Assembly: GCA_027214125.1 (NCBI GenBank)
Contig: JAPWHF010000001.1
Coordinates: forward strand, 310,001-374,000
Direction: 5' to 3'
Source of the DNA: Zoogloeaceae bacterium G21618-S1
Lineage (GTDB): Bacteria; Pseudomonadota; Gammaproteobacteria; Burkholderiales; Rhodocyclaceae
DNA length: 64,000 nt
How positions within the stretch are numbered: the first letter of the stretch is position 1; the number at the start of each line of letters is the position of its first letter. Of the stretch, positions 44,079 through 53,516 are shown one piece after another. The notes under the pieces were generated by a model. That model did no database searches. It was not told the DNA's origin and saw nothing but the letters and a program-made list of their open reading frames with translations. A program made the translations under genes and the position numbers.

Positions 44079-45670
44079 GGCTCTACCCTGTCGTCCATGA
44101 GCTTTTTAATAAGCAGCTTCATGCCTTGATGGCGGCGCTCGATTTGTTCGGGCGTCAGTGGGGGGCGATCGGCATACCTCACGTCGTGCCAAGCCCTCAG
44201 AAAATCCTGGTAGAGAGGCTCGCGGTCTTCGTAGAGGAATCCCCGGCGCGCAAGCTCATCATTCAATTCAATCAATCGACGCTCATCCTCGTCTGACCTC
44301 TTGGGCGCATGCGCCAAAGCGTTTCGGTCATCAACGAGCTGCTGAGTCTCAACGTCTAGGCTGGTACGTAAGGAGAAGATTTCAGTGAGCGTGGCTGTAA
44401 ACCCCATGCCCTTTGGGTCAGCATACGGCGCTGATGCAACAACCCGGCCATCTTCGGACTGTGTGATCACCCGGACCTCGCTTCGGGAAAGCGCCGATAT
44501 CGTCAACGGGTTGTGGGAGGTCAGCACGATGTGACAGTGTTCCCTCTCGGCGGCTATGTCAGTCCAGTCCTCGATGAGGTTTAGGTAGCTGTGCTGCCAA
44601 TGCGGGTTGAGGTGTGTGTCGGGCTCGTCGAGCAGGAATAGCGCACGCTTGCCACGCGAAACCCGGATAAGGCCCAGCACCATCAACAACTGCCGCTCAC
44701 CGTCAGACAGGTCGGCGAAGCCCACGTCGCCACTCGCGTCGTTGTTGCGTATTACCCACACCTGGATCTCGCGGATCAGGTCAGAGATATCAACCGCCTC
44801 CAGCGCGTAGAACATCTCTCGCTCGTTTTTAAACTGCTTGGCTAGTTGATTTAAGTGTTCAATTGACCGCAAGAACGCTGCGTACTGCGGCTCGACTTGC
44901 TTCTTGTCTCGATAGTCATCTACCGCGTTCCCGTCCAGCGCGAAGGGATGGAAGGCGAGCTCCTTGAAGCGCCGGACAGTTCGACCCGCAGGGCCGCCCG
45001 CGCCCCAGAGATCTTCTGCGCCCTGCTTCTTGCTTCCCGTGTACCAAGACGGCTCTCGGAACAATGCCAGAAGCGAATGGAAGCCAGTAATACCCAGTCG
45101 ATCGGCCAGCTCAGCGGCGACCTTCGGTGCTGGGAATGAAAACAGCGCCATTAGTGCCAAGACCCCGTGGATGGGCCGGCAGTAAAACAGCCTGCGGCCC
45201 ACCTGAGCCTGCGCGACTTTGGTCGCATCATCTTCGCGCTTGATTGCGTTGTAGTAGCGTCGCTGGTGGCTGTCGAACAGCGCTTCCAGCCGTCGGCTGC
45301 CGCCTGAGTAATAGCCGAACACCAAGTCCGGAAACCACTCGACCTTGCGCTTCTCGAATTCGGTGCGCGTGACTTCTTGCCCATCGACAGTAATGGCTGG
45401 CTCGCCAGGGAAGTTGCTCAGGCACACGCGTGGTGGCTCCGGCACGGTGGCGCCCGGTGGCTGGATGCGATAGGTCACTCGGTACTGAAAGCGCGGCTCA
45501 TTGCGCCGCAGGTCCACCCAGCGAAAGACCTGGGTAATAGCCTCAAGGAGGTTGGACTTGCCGGCGCCGTTCTGGCCGATCAACACCGTGGTGAGCTGGC
45601 GTTCATCGAAGTCCAGCTCCAGCCCGCGAAGATTCTTGAAACCGTCGATGCTGACCTTATCCAGCCGCAT
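44075..45670 (-). CDS. AAA/ABC-type ATPase (PtuA-like)
   Basis: The 531-residue RecF/SMC-type ATPase has Walker A GQNGAGKS at 32-39, an ABC-signature region (FADLSDGERQLLMVLGLIRVSRG) and Walker B ALFLLDEPDTHLNP near 345, then a D-loop His (TSHNPLTISAL). The C-terminal region contains a helical segment with ALAHAPKRSDEDERRLIELNDEL. Its HNH partner follows with a 4-nt overlap, matching the PtuA-PtuB (Septu) pair. The start overlaps the 3' end of hsdS by 14 nt, so this pair is embedded in the restriction operon rather than standing alone. Confidence 0.83.
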   Translation of the reverse strand: MRLDKVSIDGFKNLRGLELDFDERQLTTVLIGQNGAGKSNLLEAITQVFRWVDLRRNEPRFQYRVTYRIQPPGATVPEPPRVCLSNFPGEPAITVDGQEVTRTEFEKRKVEWFPDLVFGYYSGGSRRLEALFDSHQRRYYNAIKREDDATKVAQAQVGRRLFYCRPIHGVLALMALFSFPAPKVAAELADRLGITGFHSLLALFREPSWYTGSKKQGAEDLWGAGGPAGRTVRRFKELAFHPFALDGNAVDDYRDKKQVEPQYAAFLRSIEHLNQLAKQFKNEREMFYALEAVDISDLIREIQVWVIRNNDASGDVGFADLSDGERQLLMVLGLIRVSRGKRALFLLDEPDTHLNPHWQHSYLNLIEDWTDIAAEREHCHIVLTSHNPLTISALSRSEVRVITQSEDGRVVASAPYADPKGMGFTATLTEIFSLRTSLDVETQQLVDDRNALAHAPKRSDEDERRLIELNDELARRGFLYEDREPLYQDFLRAWHDVRYADRPPLTPEQIERRHQGMKLLIKKLMDDRVEP

Positions 45671-47261
45671 GCCCGGGCTCCAGCGTGGTTTGGTTGTCCG
45701 TCACGTGGCCTTGCTCCACCTCCCAAGCCAGTTGCTTGTAGAAATCGGCGACTGGCAGCTCGGACACTTTGAAAAGCGCATCGGCGCTAGTGGGCGTCCC
45801 AATGCGGCGAAGGTGCTCGGCGAGGTAGGGCTGGCCCATCACATCGTCATCTTGGCGGCTCTTGGTCATGGCAGCGGTCTCTTTGGGGGCACGCGGCAGG
45901 CGGCCGCGTCGGGGTGTGCGGGACGATGCGGTGTCCGTGCGCGCGTTGCGTTGGGTGGCAATGCGGGCCAGTAGGACGCTTGCCGGCTCGTCTCTCGGGT
46001 CTTGCGGGACGAGCTCGCCGCGGAAGGCTTTGGCTAGGGCTAAGGGGGCGAGTCGGCGTGTATGCTCCGCGGCTACCGTGTGCCGTTGCTCCACCTGACT
46101 CAATGCGCGAAGCAGCCGATCCGCCCGCCGTACGATCTCTAGTTGCTCATCCATGGGTGGCAGATGAACCGGCGCTGACATGACCGTCTGCTGGTTGATC
46201 TTGGGCATGTTGCCGGCCGTGCCAGTGGCGTGGTCGCGGAAGTACCTTCTCGTAGACTCAGTACTCAGCAGGAGGTAGAGAAATCGGCCGTCCACGCGGT
46301 TGTTGGCGCGGCACTTCATCATCAGGTCGGGATAGATGAAGGTCTGTGACGGACCGTCAAAGATTGCACTCACACCGACGTACTCAAGCGTGTTCGCACG
46401 CTGAATCAGGATGTCCCCAGGCTCCAGCCAAAGGTGGGAATCGGGTGGAACCGATTCATCGATGAACTTCGTGTGTTGCGACAGGAAGCGTCCGGAGGTG
46501 GTCGCTGAAAGCGTCAAGGAACGAACCGACGTCTCGTAGTCAACCGCCCTGGGCGAGTAGCCATTTCTCGGCTTGCCGTCGAGCAAGTCACCGATGCTGG
46601 TGGGGATCCAAGCGGAGGTTTCGCGTTCGTCGCGCCAATCAGCTGTAAGCGAACCGTCGCTCGCCGCGCCCAGCACCGCCTTCCGGAACCGCTTGAGCAA
46701 CGCCGGAATAGCCTCCAACCGGTCCTGGCAGGCTTGGATGCGCGCCAGCAGGGTGTCGAGTTGGTCGGCGATGCGGGTCTGTTCCGCTGCGGGGGCGATC
46801 CTGAGGGGAAGCGTCGCCGCTGCCGCTCCCGAAAGCTCCTTGAACGTCGTTCCCGTTGCAATGGCCTCAGCCTCGGGCTTGAGGTGCTTCAGCTGCCAGT
46901 ACACGAATCGAGGATCGATCTCCGCAGGCAGTACGAAACTTTTGAACCCCTGGTTCGTCGAGATCTCGTTGGCGGCGATGGCCACGTAGCCGATCGGCGC
47001 CCGGCTGGAGAAGAGCACGGTGCCTTTGGGCATCAACGTTGCGCCGCAGCGTGCGAGGCCGGCTTCGGACAAGTCGCGCGCGCCACGCGAAATGAACTGA
47101 CCTCGATATCCGCTCAGGTCCGCTGGCGTCACCCAGGGAATGCCATGACCCACCGGAGCGAAGTTGTCTGGGTCATGCGACGGGGGCGTCCCGCCGCCCA
47201 CGACGCGCGCCACCGATCCAATCGGTGCAACGTCCCAGCCCTCTGGAAGTGCTGTAGTCAC
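45657..47261 (-). CDS. hsdS: Type I restriction-modification specificity subunit
   Basis: 534 residues with two target-recognition domains: the first (GWDVAPIGSVARVVGGGTPPS ... FVYWQLKHLK) and the second (WIPTSIGDLLDGKPRNGYSP ... FLYLLLSTESTRRYF). Each is followed by a conserved helix with PLRIAPAAEQTRIADQLDTLLARI or PVHLPPMDEQLEIVRRADRLLRAL. A C-terminal extension of about 130 residues (from PQDPRDEPASVLLARI) is longer than in short HsdS proteins, and a distinct final segment starts near MTKSRQDDD. It sets DNA sequence specificity for HsdM and HsdR. It overlaps hsdM by 4 nt and the ATPase gene by 14 nt. Confidence 0.92.
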   Translation of the reverse strand: MTTALPEGWDVAPIGSVARVVGGGTPPSHDPDNFAPVGHGIPWVTPADLSGYRGQFISRGARDLSEAGLARCGATLMPKGTVLFSSRAPIGYVAIAANEISTNQGFKSFVLPAEIDPRFVYWQLKHLKPEAEAIATGTTFKELSGAAAATLPLRIAPAAEQTRIADQLDTLLARIQACQDRLEAIPALLKRFRKAVLGAASDGSLTADWRDERETSAWIPTSIGDLLDGKPRNGYSPRAVDYETSVRSLTLSATTSGRFLSQHTKFIDESVPPDSHLWLEPGDILIQRANTLEYVGVSAIFDGPSQTFIYPDLMMKCRANNRVDGRFLYLLLSTESTRRYFRDHATGTAGNMPKINQQTVMSAPVHLPPMDEQLEIVRRADRLLRALSQVEQRHTVAAEHTRRLAPLALAKAFRGELVPQDPRDEPASVLLARIATQRNARTDTASSRTPRRGRLPRAPKETAAMTKSRQDDDVMGQPYLAEHLRRIGTPTSADALFKVSELPVADFYKQLAWEVEQGHVTDNQTTLEPGHAAG

Positions 47262-48853
47262 CGATGCGCCTCCGAAAGACTTTCCACTTCCCCGCCCTCC
47301 GCGAGCAAATCTTCGAGCGGGCTATCCGGATCCTCGCCCAGTTCTTCTATCAGTGCGCGCAGCTCAAGAACGGCCGTGTTGAGTTCGCGGAGTGCAAGCC
47401 GGGCAATCGCGGAAGGCTCATCCCGCAACTGAAGCGCTGTGTGCGCGCTGTCGTCCTTCAGCCAGCTGATGTCCAAGCTGTCGCCTCGCTGCGCGATCTG
47501 CTCGCGCGTGAAGCGCCGCCAGCGCCCCGCCTCGCCTGCGTCTTGGCGCGCGGACAGCGCGGCCGGGCCGCCGTGCGGATCGCTGCCGAACACGTCCTCG
47601 AACTTGTCGCGCAGCTGGCTGGTCGGGGCATCAGCCGACGTGCGGAAGTAGTCGCGGGTGAAGGGCGTGCGCTTGCCGAAAACTGGCATGTTGGCGCGCA
47701 TGTCATACACCCACACCTCCTTGGTATTGCCCTTGTCCGTCTCCCCGCGGGTGAAGAACAGCACGTTGGTCTTCACGCCTTGGGCGTAGAAGATGCCGGT
47801 TGGTAGGCGCAGGATGGTGTGCAGGTTGCACTTGTCCATCAGGTCGCGCCGGATGTCGGTGCCGATGTTGCTCTCGAAGAGCACGTTGTCGGGCAGGACC
47901 ACCGCGGCACGCCCACCAGGTTTGAGCGCGCGATAGATGTGCTGCAGGAAGGCGAACTGTTTGTTGCTCGTGATGTAGGTGAGATCGCCGCGGGTAGGCA
48001 CGCCACCGCCCTTCTTTGTGCCGAACGGTGGGTTGCTGAGGATGAGCGTTGCCGGCGGCAGTTGCGTGTGGTCGTCGCTCAGCGTGTCGCCGTAGGTCAC
48101 GCCGCCTTCGATACCGTGAAGCAGCATGTTCATCAGCGCCAGGCGGTGCGTGTCTTGCACCAACTCCATGCCGTGGAAGGTCTGATGCCGGTAAGCGCGC
48201 TGCGCTTCATCGCTGAGACTATCGAAGTCGTTGTGCTGGCGGAGGTAGTTGTTAGCGGCGATGAGAAAGCCGCAGGTGCCAGCGGCCGGGTCCTGGATGA
48301 CATCGCCCAACTGCGGCTTCATCACGCTGACGATGCTGTCGATCAGGTGGCGTGGAGTGAAATACTGGCCCGCGCCGCTTTTCTTCTCACCGGCGTTGCG
48401 TTCCAGCAGGTCTTCGTACAGGTCGCCCAGGTCGTCGCGGTCAACGCTGTACCAGTCGAGGCTGTCGATGTCGGTCACGAGCTTGTTCAGCGTGGCCGGC
48501 TTGGTGATGAAGGTGTTGGCGTTGGCGTAAATTTCCTGCACCGCGTCGCGGCCGTGCAAACCGTAGTCCAGCAACATTTCTTTGTATATATCGAGGCGAT
48601 CAGGCGCCGAGGCGTTGAGCAGATCGTCCCAGCGGATGCCGGGTTGCTCGACCTTTGGCGCGCCCTTGGTTCGCTCGACGGCTTTCCATACCTTGAGCCG
48701 GTCTTCCTGCCCGGTTTCTTTCATCATCTTGAGAAACAGCAGGTAGGTCAGCTCGCTGAGGTATTGGTGGTAGGTAACGCCGTCGTCACGAAGAATGTGG
48801 CAGAGCGACCAGAGTTTTGCACCAATATCGAGTGCGGCAGTGTGGTTGGTCAT
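47258..48853 (-). CDS. hsdM: Type I restriction-modification DNA methyltransferase subunit
   Basis: This 531-residue N6-adenine methyltransferase has an N-terminal HsdM_N helical domain (LWSLCHILRDDGVTYHQYLSELTYLLFLKMM), S-adenosylmethionine motif I (DPAAGTCGFLIAAN, near 184) and catalytic motif IV (LILSNPPFGTKKGG, near 272). These define an N6_Mtase of type I systems. It lies 17 nt downstream of hsdR and overlaps hsdS by 4 nt, forming the R-M-S order. It protects host DNA and helps target recognition. Confidence 0.95.
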   Translation of the reverse strand: MTNHTAALDIGAKLWSLCHILRDDGVTYHQYLSELTYLLFLKMMKETGQEDRLKVWKAVERTKGAPKVEQPGIRWDDLLNASAPDRLDIYKEMLLDYGLHGRDAVQEIYANANTFITKPATLNKLVTDIDSLDWYSVDRDDLGDLYEDLLERNAGEKKSGAGQYFTPRHLIDSIVSVMKPQLGDVIQDPAAGTCGFLIAANNYLRQHNDFDSLSDEAQRAYRHQTFHGMELVQDTHRLALMNMLLHGIEGGVTYGDTLSDDHTQLPPATLILSNPPFGTKKGGGVPTRGDLTYITSNKQFAFLQHIYRALKPGGRAAVVLPDNVLFESNIGTDIRRDLMDKCNLHTILRLPTGIFYAQGVKTNVLFFTRGETDKGNTKEVWVYDMRANMPVFGKRTPFTRDYFRTSADAPTSQLRDKFEDVFGSDPHGGPAALSARQDAGEAGRWRRFTREQIAQRGDSLDISWLKDDSAHTALQLRDEPSAIARLALRELNTAVLELRALIEELGEDPDSPLEDLLAEGGEVESLSEAHR

Positions 48854-48870
48854 GAGATCGGGATTTGGCG

Positions 48871-51800
48871 TTAAGCAGATTTAGGTTGAGAAGCCCACAG
48901 CGCATCGTTGAATGCGGCCAGCACGGGCTGGAGTTTGCCGTTGAAGATCTTATCGAGTCGATTGAAACCGCCACCTTCGCGTTTGAAGATGAGGTCTGGA
49001 TCATCCAGTGCCTCACGGTCTACCAGCACATTGGCTTTGGTCTGAGCAGCAATGCGCTTGAGCCAGTCGCGTTGCGGCGTGGTCCAGGTAGTGCCTGCGG
49101 GTGGATTCGCCAGCAGATGCTGAAGTGCGTGGTCTACGCGTTCGCTGTAAGGCAAGAGCGGATCGCCGATGGCCGCCTGGCGGATGTAGCCGACGATGCG
49201 GGCAGCGATATCCTGGTTGGTGAGTTCGCGCCACGCGGTGGCCAGGTTGGTTTCGGTATAGCCCGCGGCGTCTAGGGCAAGCACCAATTCGCGCAATTGG
49301 GCGCGGGTAAGGTCGCGCGGGCGCGTGAGCACGGTCAATAGCGCGGGGATGTCGTTACCGTGGCTCTTGAGGTAGTCGCCGAACTCGCGCAGGTAGTCCT
49401 CGGGCTTATGTGCCTTGCCATAACCACGCTCGATGCGCTCGAAGCGGTCTGGGTGATCGGAAACATACAAGGTGTGGGGCGTGCCATCGGATTTGCGATC
49501 GAGCAACTCACCGAGGCCGGGGTTCTGGATGAACCAGTTGGCGACGTCGCCCAGTGGCATGGCTTTCAGCGCTTGAATAAAGGCATCTGGTGACATGCCG
49601 GCTTTGGCTTCGAAAGCCTCGACGTTCTCTGCCGTGAGGTGCCGCTTCTTGCGTTGCAGCTTGGCGAGGAATTGGTCGCGCGCGAGGGCTGTTGCGGACT
49701 CGTCTTTGAGAGAGGCGAGTTCCTCGGCCAGTTGGGTGAAACCAATCTTGGGATTGACGACCACCGGTTGCATGGCGGTCATGTCGCCGACAGCCTCGAA
49801 GATGCGCACAGCGTCGAAGACGCGGAACGATTCCTTTTCCTCGGCCCCGTTGAAATTACATAGCCGGGTGGCACGGCCGAGCATCTGGTCGAACAGGATG
49901 CGGCTATTCACCTGACGCAAGAAGACGAGGTTGCAGATCTCGGGCACGTCCACACCGGTGGTGAGCAGGTCCACGGTAACGGCGACGTTGGGCTGGCGTT
50001 CGTTCTTGTAGCGCCGGATCAGTTGCAAGGGCTTGTCCGCGGCGCCGGTGATCTTGATGACTGCGTCGTCCTCAACACTGCCATATTGCTTGGCAAAGGC
50101 TTGCTTGAGCAGATCGACCACCATGTCGGCATGGCTGTCGCTGACGCAAAAGACGAGTGTCTTGCGCCGTGACGCCGGGTCTAGTTCTTGTGCAAGGTAA
50201 TCGCAGATCACTTCGTTGAACGCACGGGTGATGACCTTGCGGTTGAAGTCGTCCACCTTGAGCTTGATCTCGTCAGGTGCCTTGAATAACTCGACCTGTT
50301 GGCGGCCGGTGTCATATACCTTGACCTCTTCGCCCACTCGCCAGGTCATGCCGTGCGTGGAGAGCTCGGTGTGGATTTGCACCGGCGGTTCGAAATCTAC
50401 TAGGTAGCCGTCGATCACCGCTTCGCGATAGGTGTAGGTGAAAGCCGGTGCGCCGAAAATCTGTGTTGTGTGCAGGGCAGGCGTGGCCGTGAGCCCGATC
50501 TTGACCGCATCAAAGTAATCGAGGATCCGCCGGTATTTGGAAATGTAGTCGTCGTAGCCACGGAAACTGAGCTCAGTATCCGACAACTCGCGGTCGAGCA
50601 GATAGCCGCGGTGGCATTCATCGACCACGATGCAGTCGTATTGATCGATTGGCGGCGGCAAGACATCGTCGGTGGTGTAGAGGACGCGCTGGACCATTCC
50701 TTGGACGGTGGCGATGTGAACGGCTGTGTCTTCGTCTGGCTGCTGATGCTCCAATTCCTTGATGCCGAAGATATCGGCGAAGGTCTGCAGCTTTTCCATT
50801 CGCGTGTCTTTGAACGCGTTGGCGGCCTGTTCGCCAAGGGCCGAGCGGTCCACCAGGAAGAGGATGCGACGAAAGCGTTTCGCCTTCAGTAATCGGTAAA
50901 TTAAGGCGATGCAGGTTTTTGTTTTGCCGGTGCCGGTTGCCATAGCCAGAAGAATGGCGAGCTGACCGCTACCGATGGCACCTTCAACGGCACGAATGGC
51001 TTGCTCTTGGTACGGACGCAAGGGGAAACCATAGTCGCAAGGAGTGGCGTCCAGTTCGGCGTGGGCTTGGTCGATCTCCTGCTGAAGGAGCCCCTTGAGA
51101 CCCTCTGGGGTGTACCAGCCGTCGAGTGCGTGACTCAGATTTTCGGGGCGGCGTAGATCGCAGAACCAAACGCCGCTTTGGTGTGACAGCTGACGAAGGT
51201 AAGGACGCCCGTTCGACGAAAATGCGAAAGGCACTCTAAACGCGCCTTCGGCGCCGTAGTTGGATCCTGGCAGCTCAGTTTCAGCCGAAGCCTTGAACCC
51301 CCGGCTGTAACGCTTGGCTTGTTGCAAGGCGCTAGAGACGTCGAGGTTCTTTCGCTTGGCCTCAATGACCGCGACGGGCTGCAAGCCGATAAACAATACG
51401 TAGTCTGCCGGCCCCGTTTCCGTCGGCCATTCAGCGATGGCAAGGTTCTGGCCTCGCTGAGGTCTGGCGCCATTGGAAAAACTCAGATTGCGAGAGTCGA
51501 CGGTCCAACCAGCCGCAGCGAGCTGTTCGTCGATGATCTTGCGAGTATCTGATTCGCTCAGTTTGAGGGTTGCCGCAGCGTTATTGGCCGCTTCGACCAG
51601 CTGTGCAACAGTTTGCGACGGCTGGGACGCGGCTTGTGCCTGAGCCGCCTCAAGACGTTGAGTGAGCTCGTGCTTTGCCGTTTCGGCCTCGGCGGCCATC
51701 GACTCCCAGAAAGCGCGCTCTTCTTCAGTCTGCTGTGCGTGTGCCTGTATTGCTTCAAGCGCTTGAGTCGCGTTTTGGTGGGCAGCTCGAAAGGCTTGCA

Positions 51801-52281
51801 GCTCTTGCTGCAAGGCATCCAACTCCGCCTTGAGTTCGGCGTTTTCGTCGCTCGGTGGTGCAGGCGGCACGAAGGGCCCAGACTTAAACGCCGGGTCTTT
51901 AAATGTGCGGTGGAACCAAACGCCTAGTTGCCACGCCAAGCGCATTGCCACCAAGGCCGTGCGGTGGTCTCCCGCGAGATTGTGGTTCGCGTCGTTTCCG
52001 GCCTTGCGAATTTCGTGGAAGAGTCCGCCAACCTCTCTTGGAAGGATGCCGTGGTCTTGCAGCCGGCGCAGCAAGTCGACCTGTCTTTCGTCCGCCGATG
52101 TGAATACGCCGACGCGGGATGCTGCTGACTGCGCCAAGCCTTCAGCAAGTTGTCGAAGTTTCAGTAGGCAGGTGTTCGGGTCATCGGCAAAGTAGCGCTC
52201 GGCGAGCATTCCCAAGCGTTCAAGCTGCTCGTCGTGGGCTTGAAGTTGCGAGAAGTTGCTTTGTTGGCGAGCACGGTTCAT
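48871..52281 (-). CDS. hsdR: Type I restriction endonuclease, HsdR translocase/nuclease subunit
   Basis: 1136 residues. An N-terminal DUF4145-like helical domain (LERLGMLAERYFADDPNTCL) and a coiled coil (about 145-225) precede a PD-(D/E)XK nuclease with QPVAVIEAKRKNLDVSSA near 304. The SF2 helicase motor follows, with ATGTGKTKT near 448, DECHRGYLLDRE near 552, GLTATPALHT and the C-terminal helicase half (TTGVDVPEICNLVFLRQVNS). An EcoEI-type C-terminus completes it. It cuts unmethylated DNA after ATP-driven translocation. The Fic gene ends 9 nt upstream. Confidence 0.95.
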   Translation of the reverse strand: MNRARQQSNFSQLQAHDEQLERLGMLAERYFADDPNTCLLKLRQLAEGLAQSAASRVGVFTSADERQVDLLRRLQDHGILPREVGGLFHEIRKAGNDANHNLAGDHRTALVAMRLAWQLGVWFHRTFKDPAFKSGPFVPPAPPSDENAELKAELDALQQELQAFRAAHQNATQALEAIQAHAQQTEEERAFWESMAAEAETAKHELTQRLEAAQAQAASQPSQTVAQLVEAANNAAATLKLSESDTRKIIDEQLAAAGWTVDSRNLSFSNGARPQRGQNLAIAEWPTETGPADYVLFIGLQPVAVIEAKRKNLDVSSALQQAKRYSRGFKASAETELPGSNYGAEGAFRVPFAFSSNGRPYLRQLSHQSGVWFCDLRRPENLSHALDGWYTPEGLKGLLQQEIDQAHAELDATPCDYGFPLRPYQEQAIRAVEGAIGSGQLAILLAMATGTGKTKTCIALIYRLLKAKRFRRILFLVDRSALGEQAANAFKDTRMEKLQTFADIFGIKELEHQQPDEDTAVHIATVQGMVQRVLYTTDDVLPPPIDQYDCIVVDECHRGYLLDRELSDTELSFRGYDDYISKYRRILDYFDAVKIGLTATPALHTTQIFGAPAFTYTYREAVIDGYLVDFEPPVQIHTELSTHGMTWRVGEEVKVYDTGRQQVELFKAPDEIKLKVDDFNRKVITRAFNEVICDYLAQELDPASRRKTLVFCVSDSHADMVVDLLKQAFAKQYGSVEDDAVIKITGAADKPLQLIRRYKNERQPNVAVTVDLLTTGVDVPEICNLVFLRQVNSRILFDQMLGRATRLCNFNGAEEKESFRVFDAVRIFEAVGDMTAMQPVVVNPKIGFTQLAEELASLKDESATALARDQFLAKLQRKKRHLTAENVEAFEAKAGMSPDAFIQALKAMPLGDVANWFIQNPGLGELLDRKSDGTPHTLYVSDHPDRFERIERGYGKAHKPEDYLREFGDYLKSHGNDIPALLTVLTRPRDLTRAQLRELVLALDAAGYTETNLATAWRELTNQDIAARIVGYIRQAAIGDPLLPYSERVDHALQHLLANPPAGTTWTTPQRDWLKRIAAQTKANVLVDREALDDPDLIFKREGGGFNRLDKIFNGKLQPVLAAFNDALWASQPKSA

Positions 52282-52290
52282 GGCGCTTCC

Positions 52291-53361
52291 TTATCGCAGC
52301 TCGTACCAGACGCCTCTGCCGGCACCATGTTGCGCAAGATGTCCTTGTTCAACCAGCGCACGAAAATGCTGCTTGAGCGTGTTGCGATTTCCGTCAGTGA
52401 GACGGATTGCGTCGCCCATGGTGATGCGGCCGTGCTCTCGGGCGAACTCAACGATTTGAAGCGAAAGCTCGGGAAGTGACGCCAATACGAGCTTTTCACG
52501 CTCGACCTTTCGGTTTAGCCGACGCACTTGTTCGGCCAGGGCGCGCAGGAAGAAAACCAACCACGGTTGCCAATTCGGTGCGTCGCTGCGAATCGTTCCT
52601 TGGGTTTGCCGTAGCGCTAGATAGTAAGCCTCTTTGCTCTGCTCGATGACGCTCTCGAGCGAGCTGTATGGGACATAAGCGTATCCCGCCTGCAGGAGCA
52701 AAAGCGTGGTCAGAACCCGGCTCAGACGTCCGTTTCCATCTTGGAAAGGATGGATCTCCAAGAAGACCACAACCAAAATACCGATCAACAATAGCGGGTG
52801 AAGTCGGGTCGTCGCACGTGCTTCGTTGAACCAGTCGATCAACTCCGTCATGAGGGCTGGCGTATCGAAAGGTGTGGCGGTTGCGAAAACGACGCCGAGT
52901 TGGTTTCCATCCTCGTCGAAGGCGACCACGCTGTTCGTGGAGGTCTTGTAATTGCCCCGGTGCCAGGCGTCTTTCTCACTGTATGTGAGCAGGTCGCGGT
53001 GCAATTGCTTAACGTGGTTTTCGGTCAAGGCGATGTCTCGCCACGACGAGAACACAAGCTCCATGACTTCCGCGTAGCCTGCAACTTCTTGCTCGTCTCG
53101 GGTGGTGAAGGACTTGATCTGGAGATTGGAGAGTAGACGCTCAACATCGCGATCGGACAGTCGGCTACCCTCAATGCGGGTCGAAGAGCCGATACTCTCG
53201 ATCGTGGCGACTCGGCGCAATGCTGAAAGACGATCCGGTGCAAGCGTGCCAAGAGCACGCCAAGCGCCCTTGAACTCATCGATACCAGCGATGAGGCTCA
53301 GGATTTCGGGCGTTATCTGAACGGCATTAGAGCGGATCATGGGAACCAATACTACATCCAT
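52291..53361 (-). CDS. Fic-domain AMPylase-like protein with N-terminal self-inhibitory motif
   Basis: The 356-residue protein has Fic active-site motif HPFQDGNGR at 204-212 (His204, conserved DGNGR). The inhibitory helix motif S-x3-E-G is at 60-65 (STRIEG) near the N-terminus, so this is a class II Fic protein that restrains itself. A C-terminal winged helix (ITMGDAIRLTDGNRNTLKQHF) is common in this subgroup. Fic enzymes transfer AMP or another phosphate-containing group to protein hydroxyls. The gene opens the defence run, 9 nt before hsdR, and may act as a regulator or abortive-infection effector; that role is inference. No convincing ribosome-binding site was seen at 53361, and an internal Met (residue 8) is possible. 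Confidence 0.88.
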   Translation of the reverse strand: MDVVLVPMIRSNAVQITPEILSLIAGIDEFKGAWRALGTLAPDRLSALRRVATIESIGSSTRIEGSRLSDRDVERLLSNLQIKSFTTRDEQEVAGYAEVMELVFSSWRDIALTENHVKQLHRDLLTYSEKDAWHRGNYKTSTNSVVAFDEDGNQLGVVFATATPFDTPALMTELIDWFNEARATTRLHPLLLIGILVVVFLEIHPFQDGNGRLSRVLTTLLLLQAGYAYVPYSSLESVIEQSKEAYYLALRQTQGTIRSDAPNWQPWLVFFLRALAEQVRRLNRKVEREKLVLASLPELSLQIVEFAREHGRITMGDAIRLTDGNRNTLKQHFRALVEQGHLAQHGAGRGVWYELR

Positions 53362-53516
53362 TCACACCCATTTTTACAGAACTATAATTTCGCCAACGAT
53401 TCGCCACGCACTTTGGCTGCACCAGAGGACTGTGTGGCGTTGCAGAAGATCGCTAGTTGACTGATCTGCGTTGCCCGCCGAACCCCTCCTGACGAACCCG
53501 GCGGACTGAAAACGCC

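Noticed and set aside
43242-45670. Retron (Ec78-type) defence system
   Set aside because: The HNH and ATPase pair resembles retron effectors, but no reverse transcriptase gene or msr/msd-like region is present.
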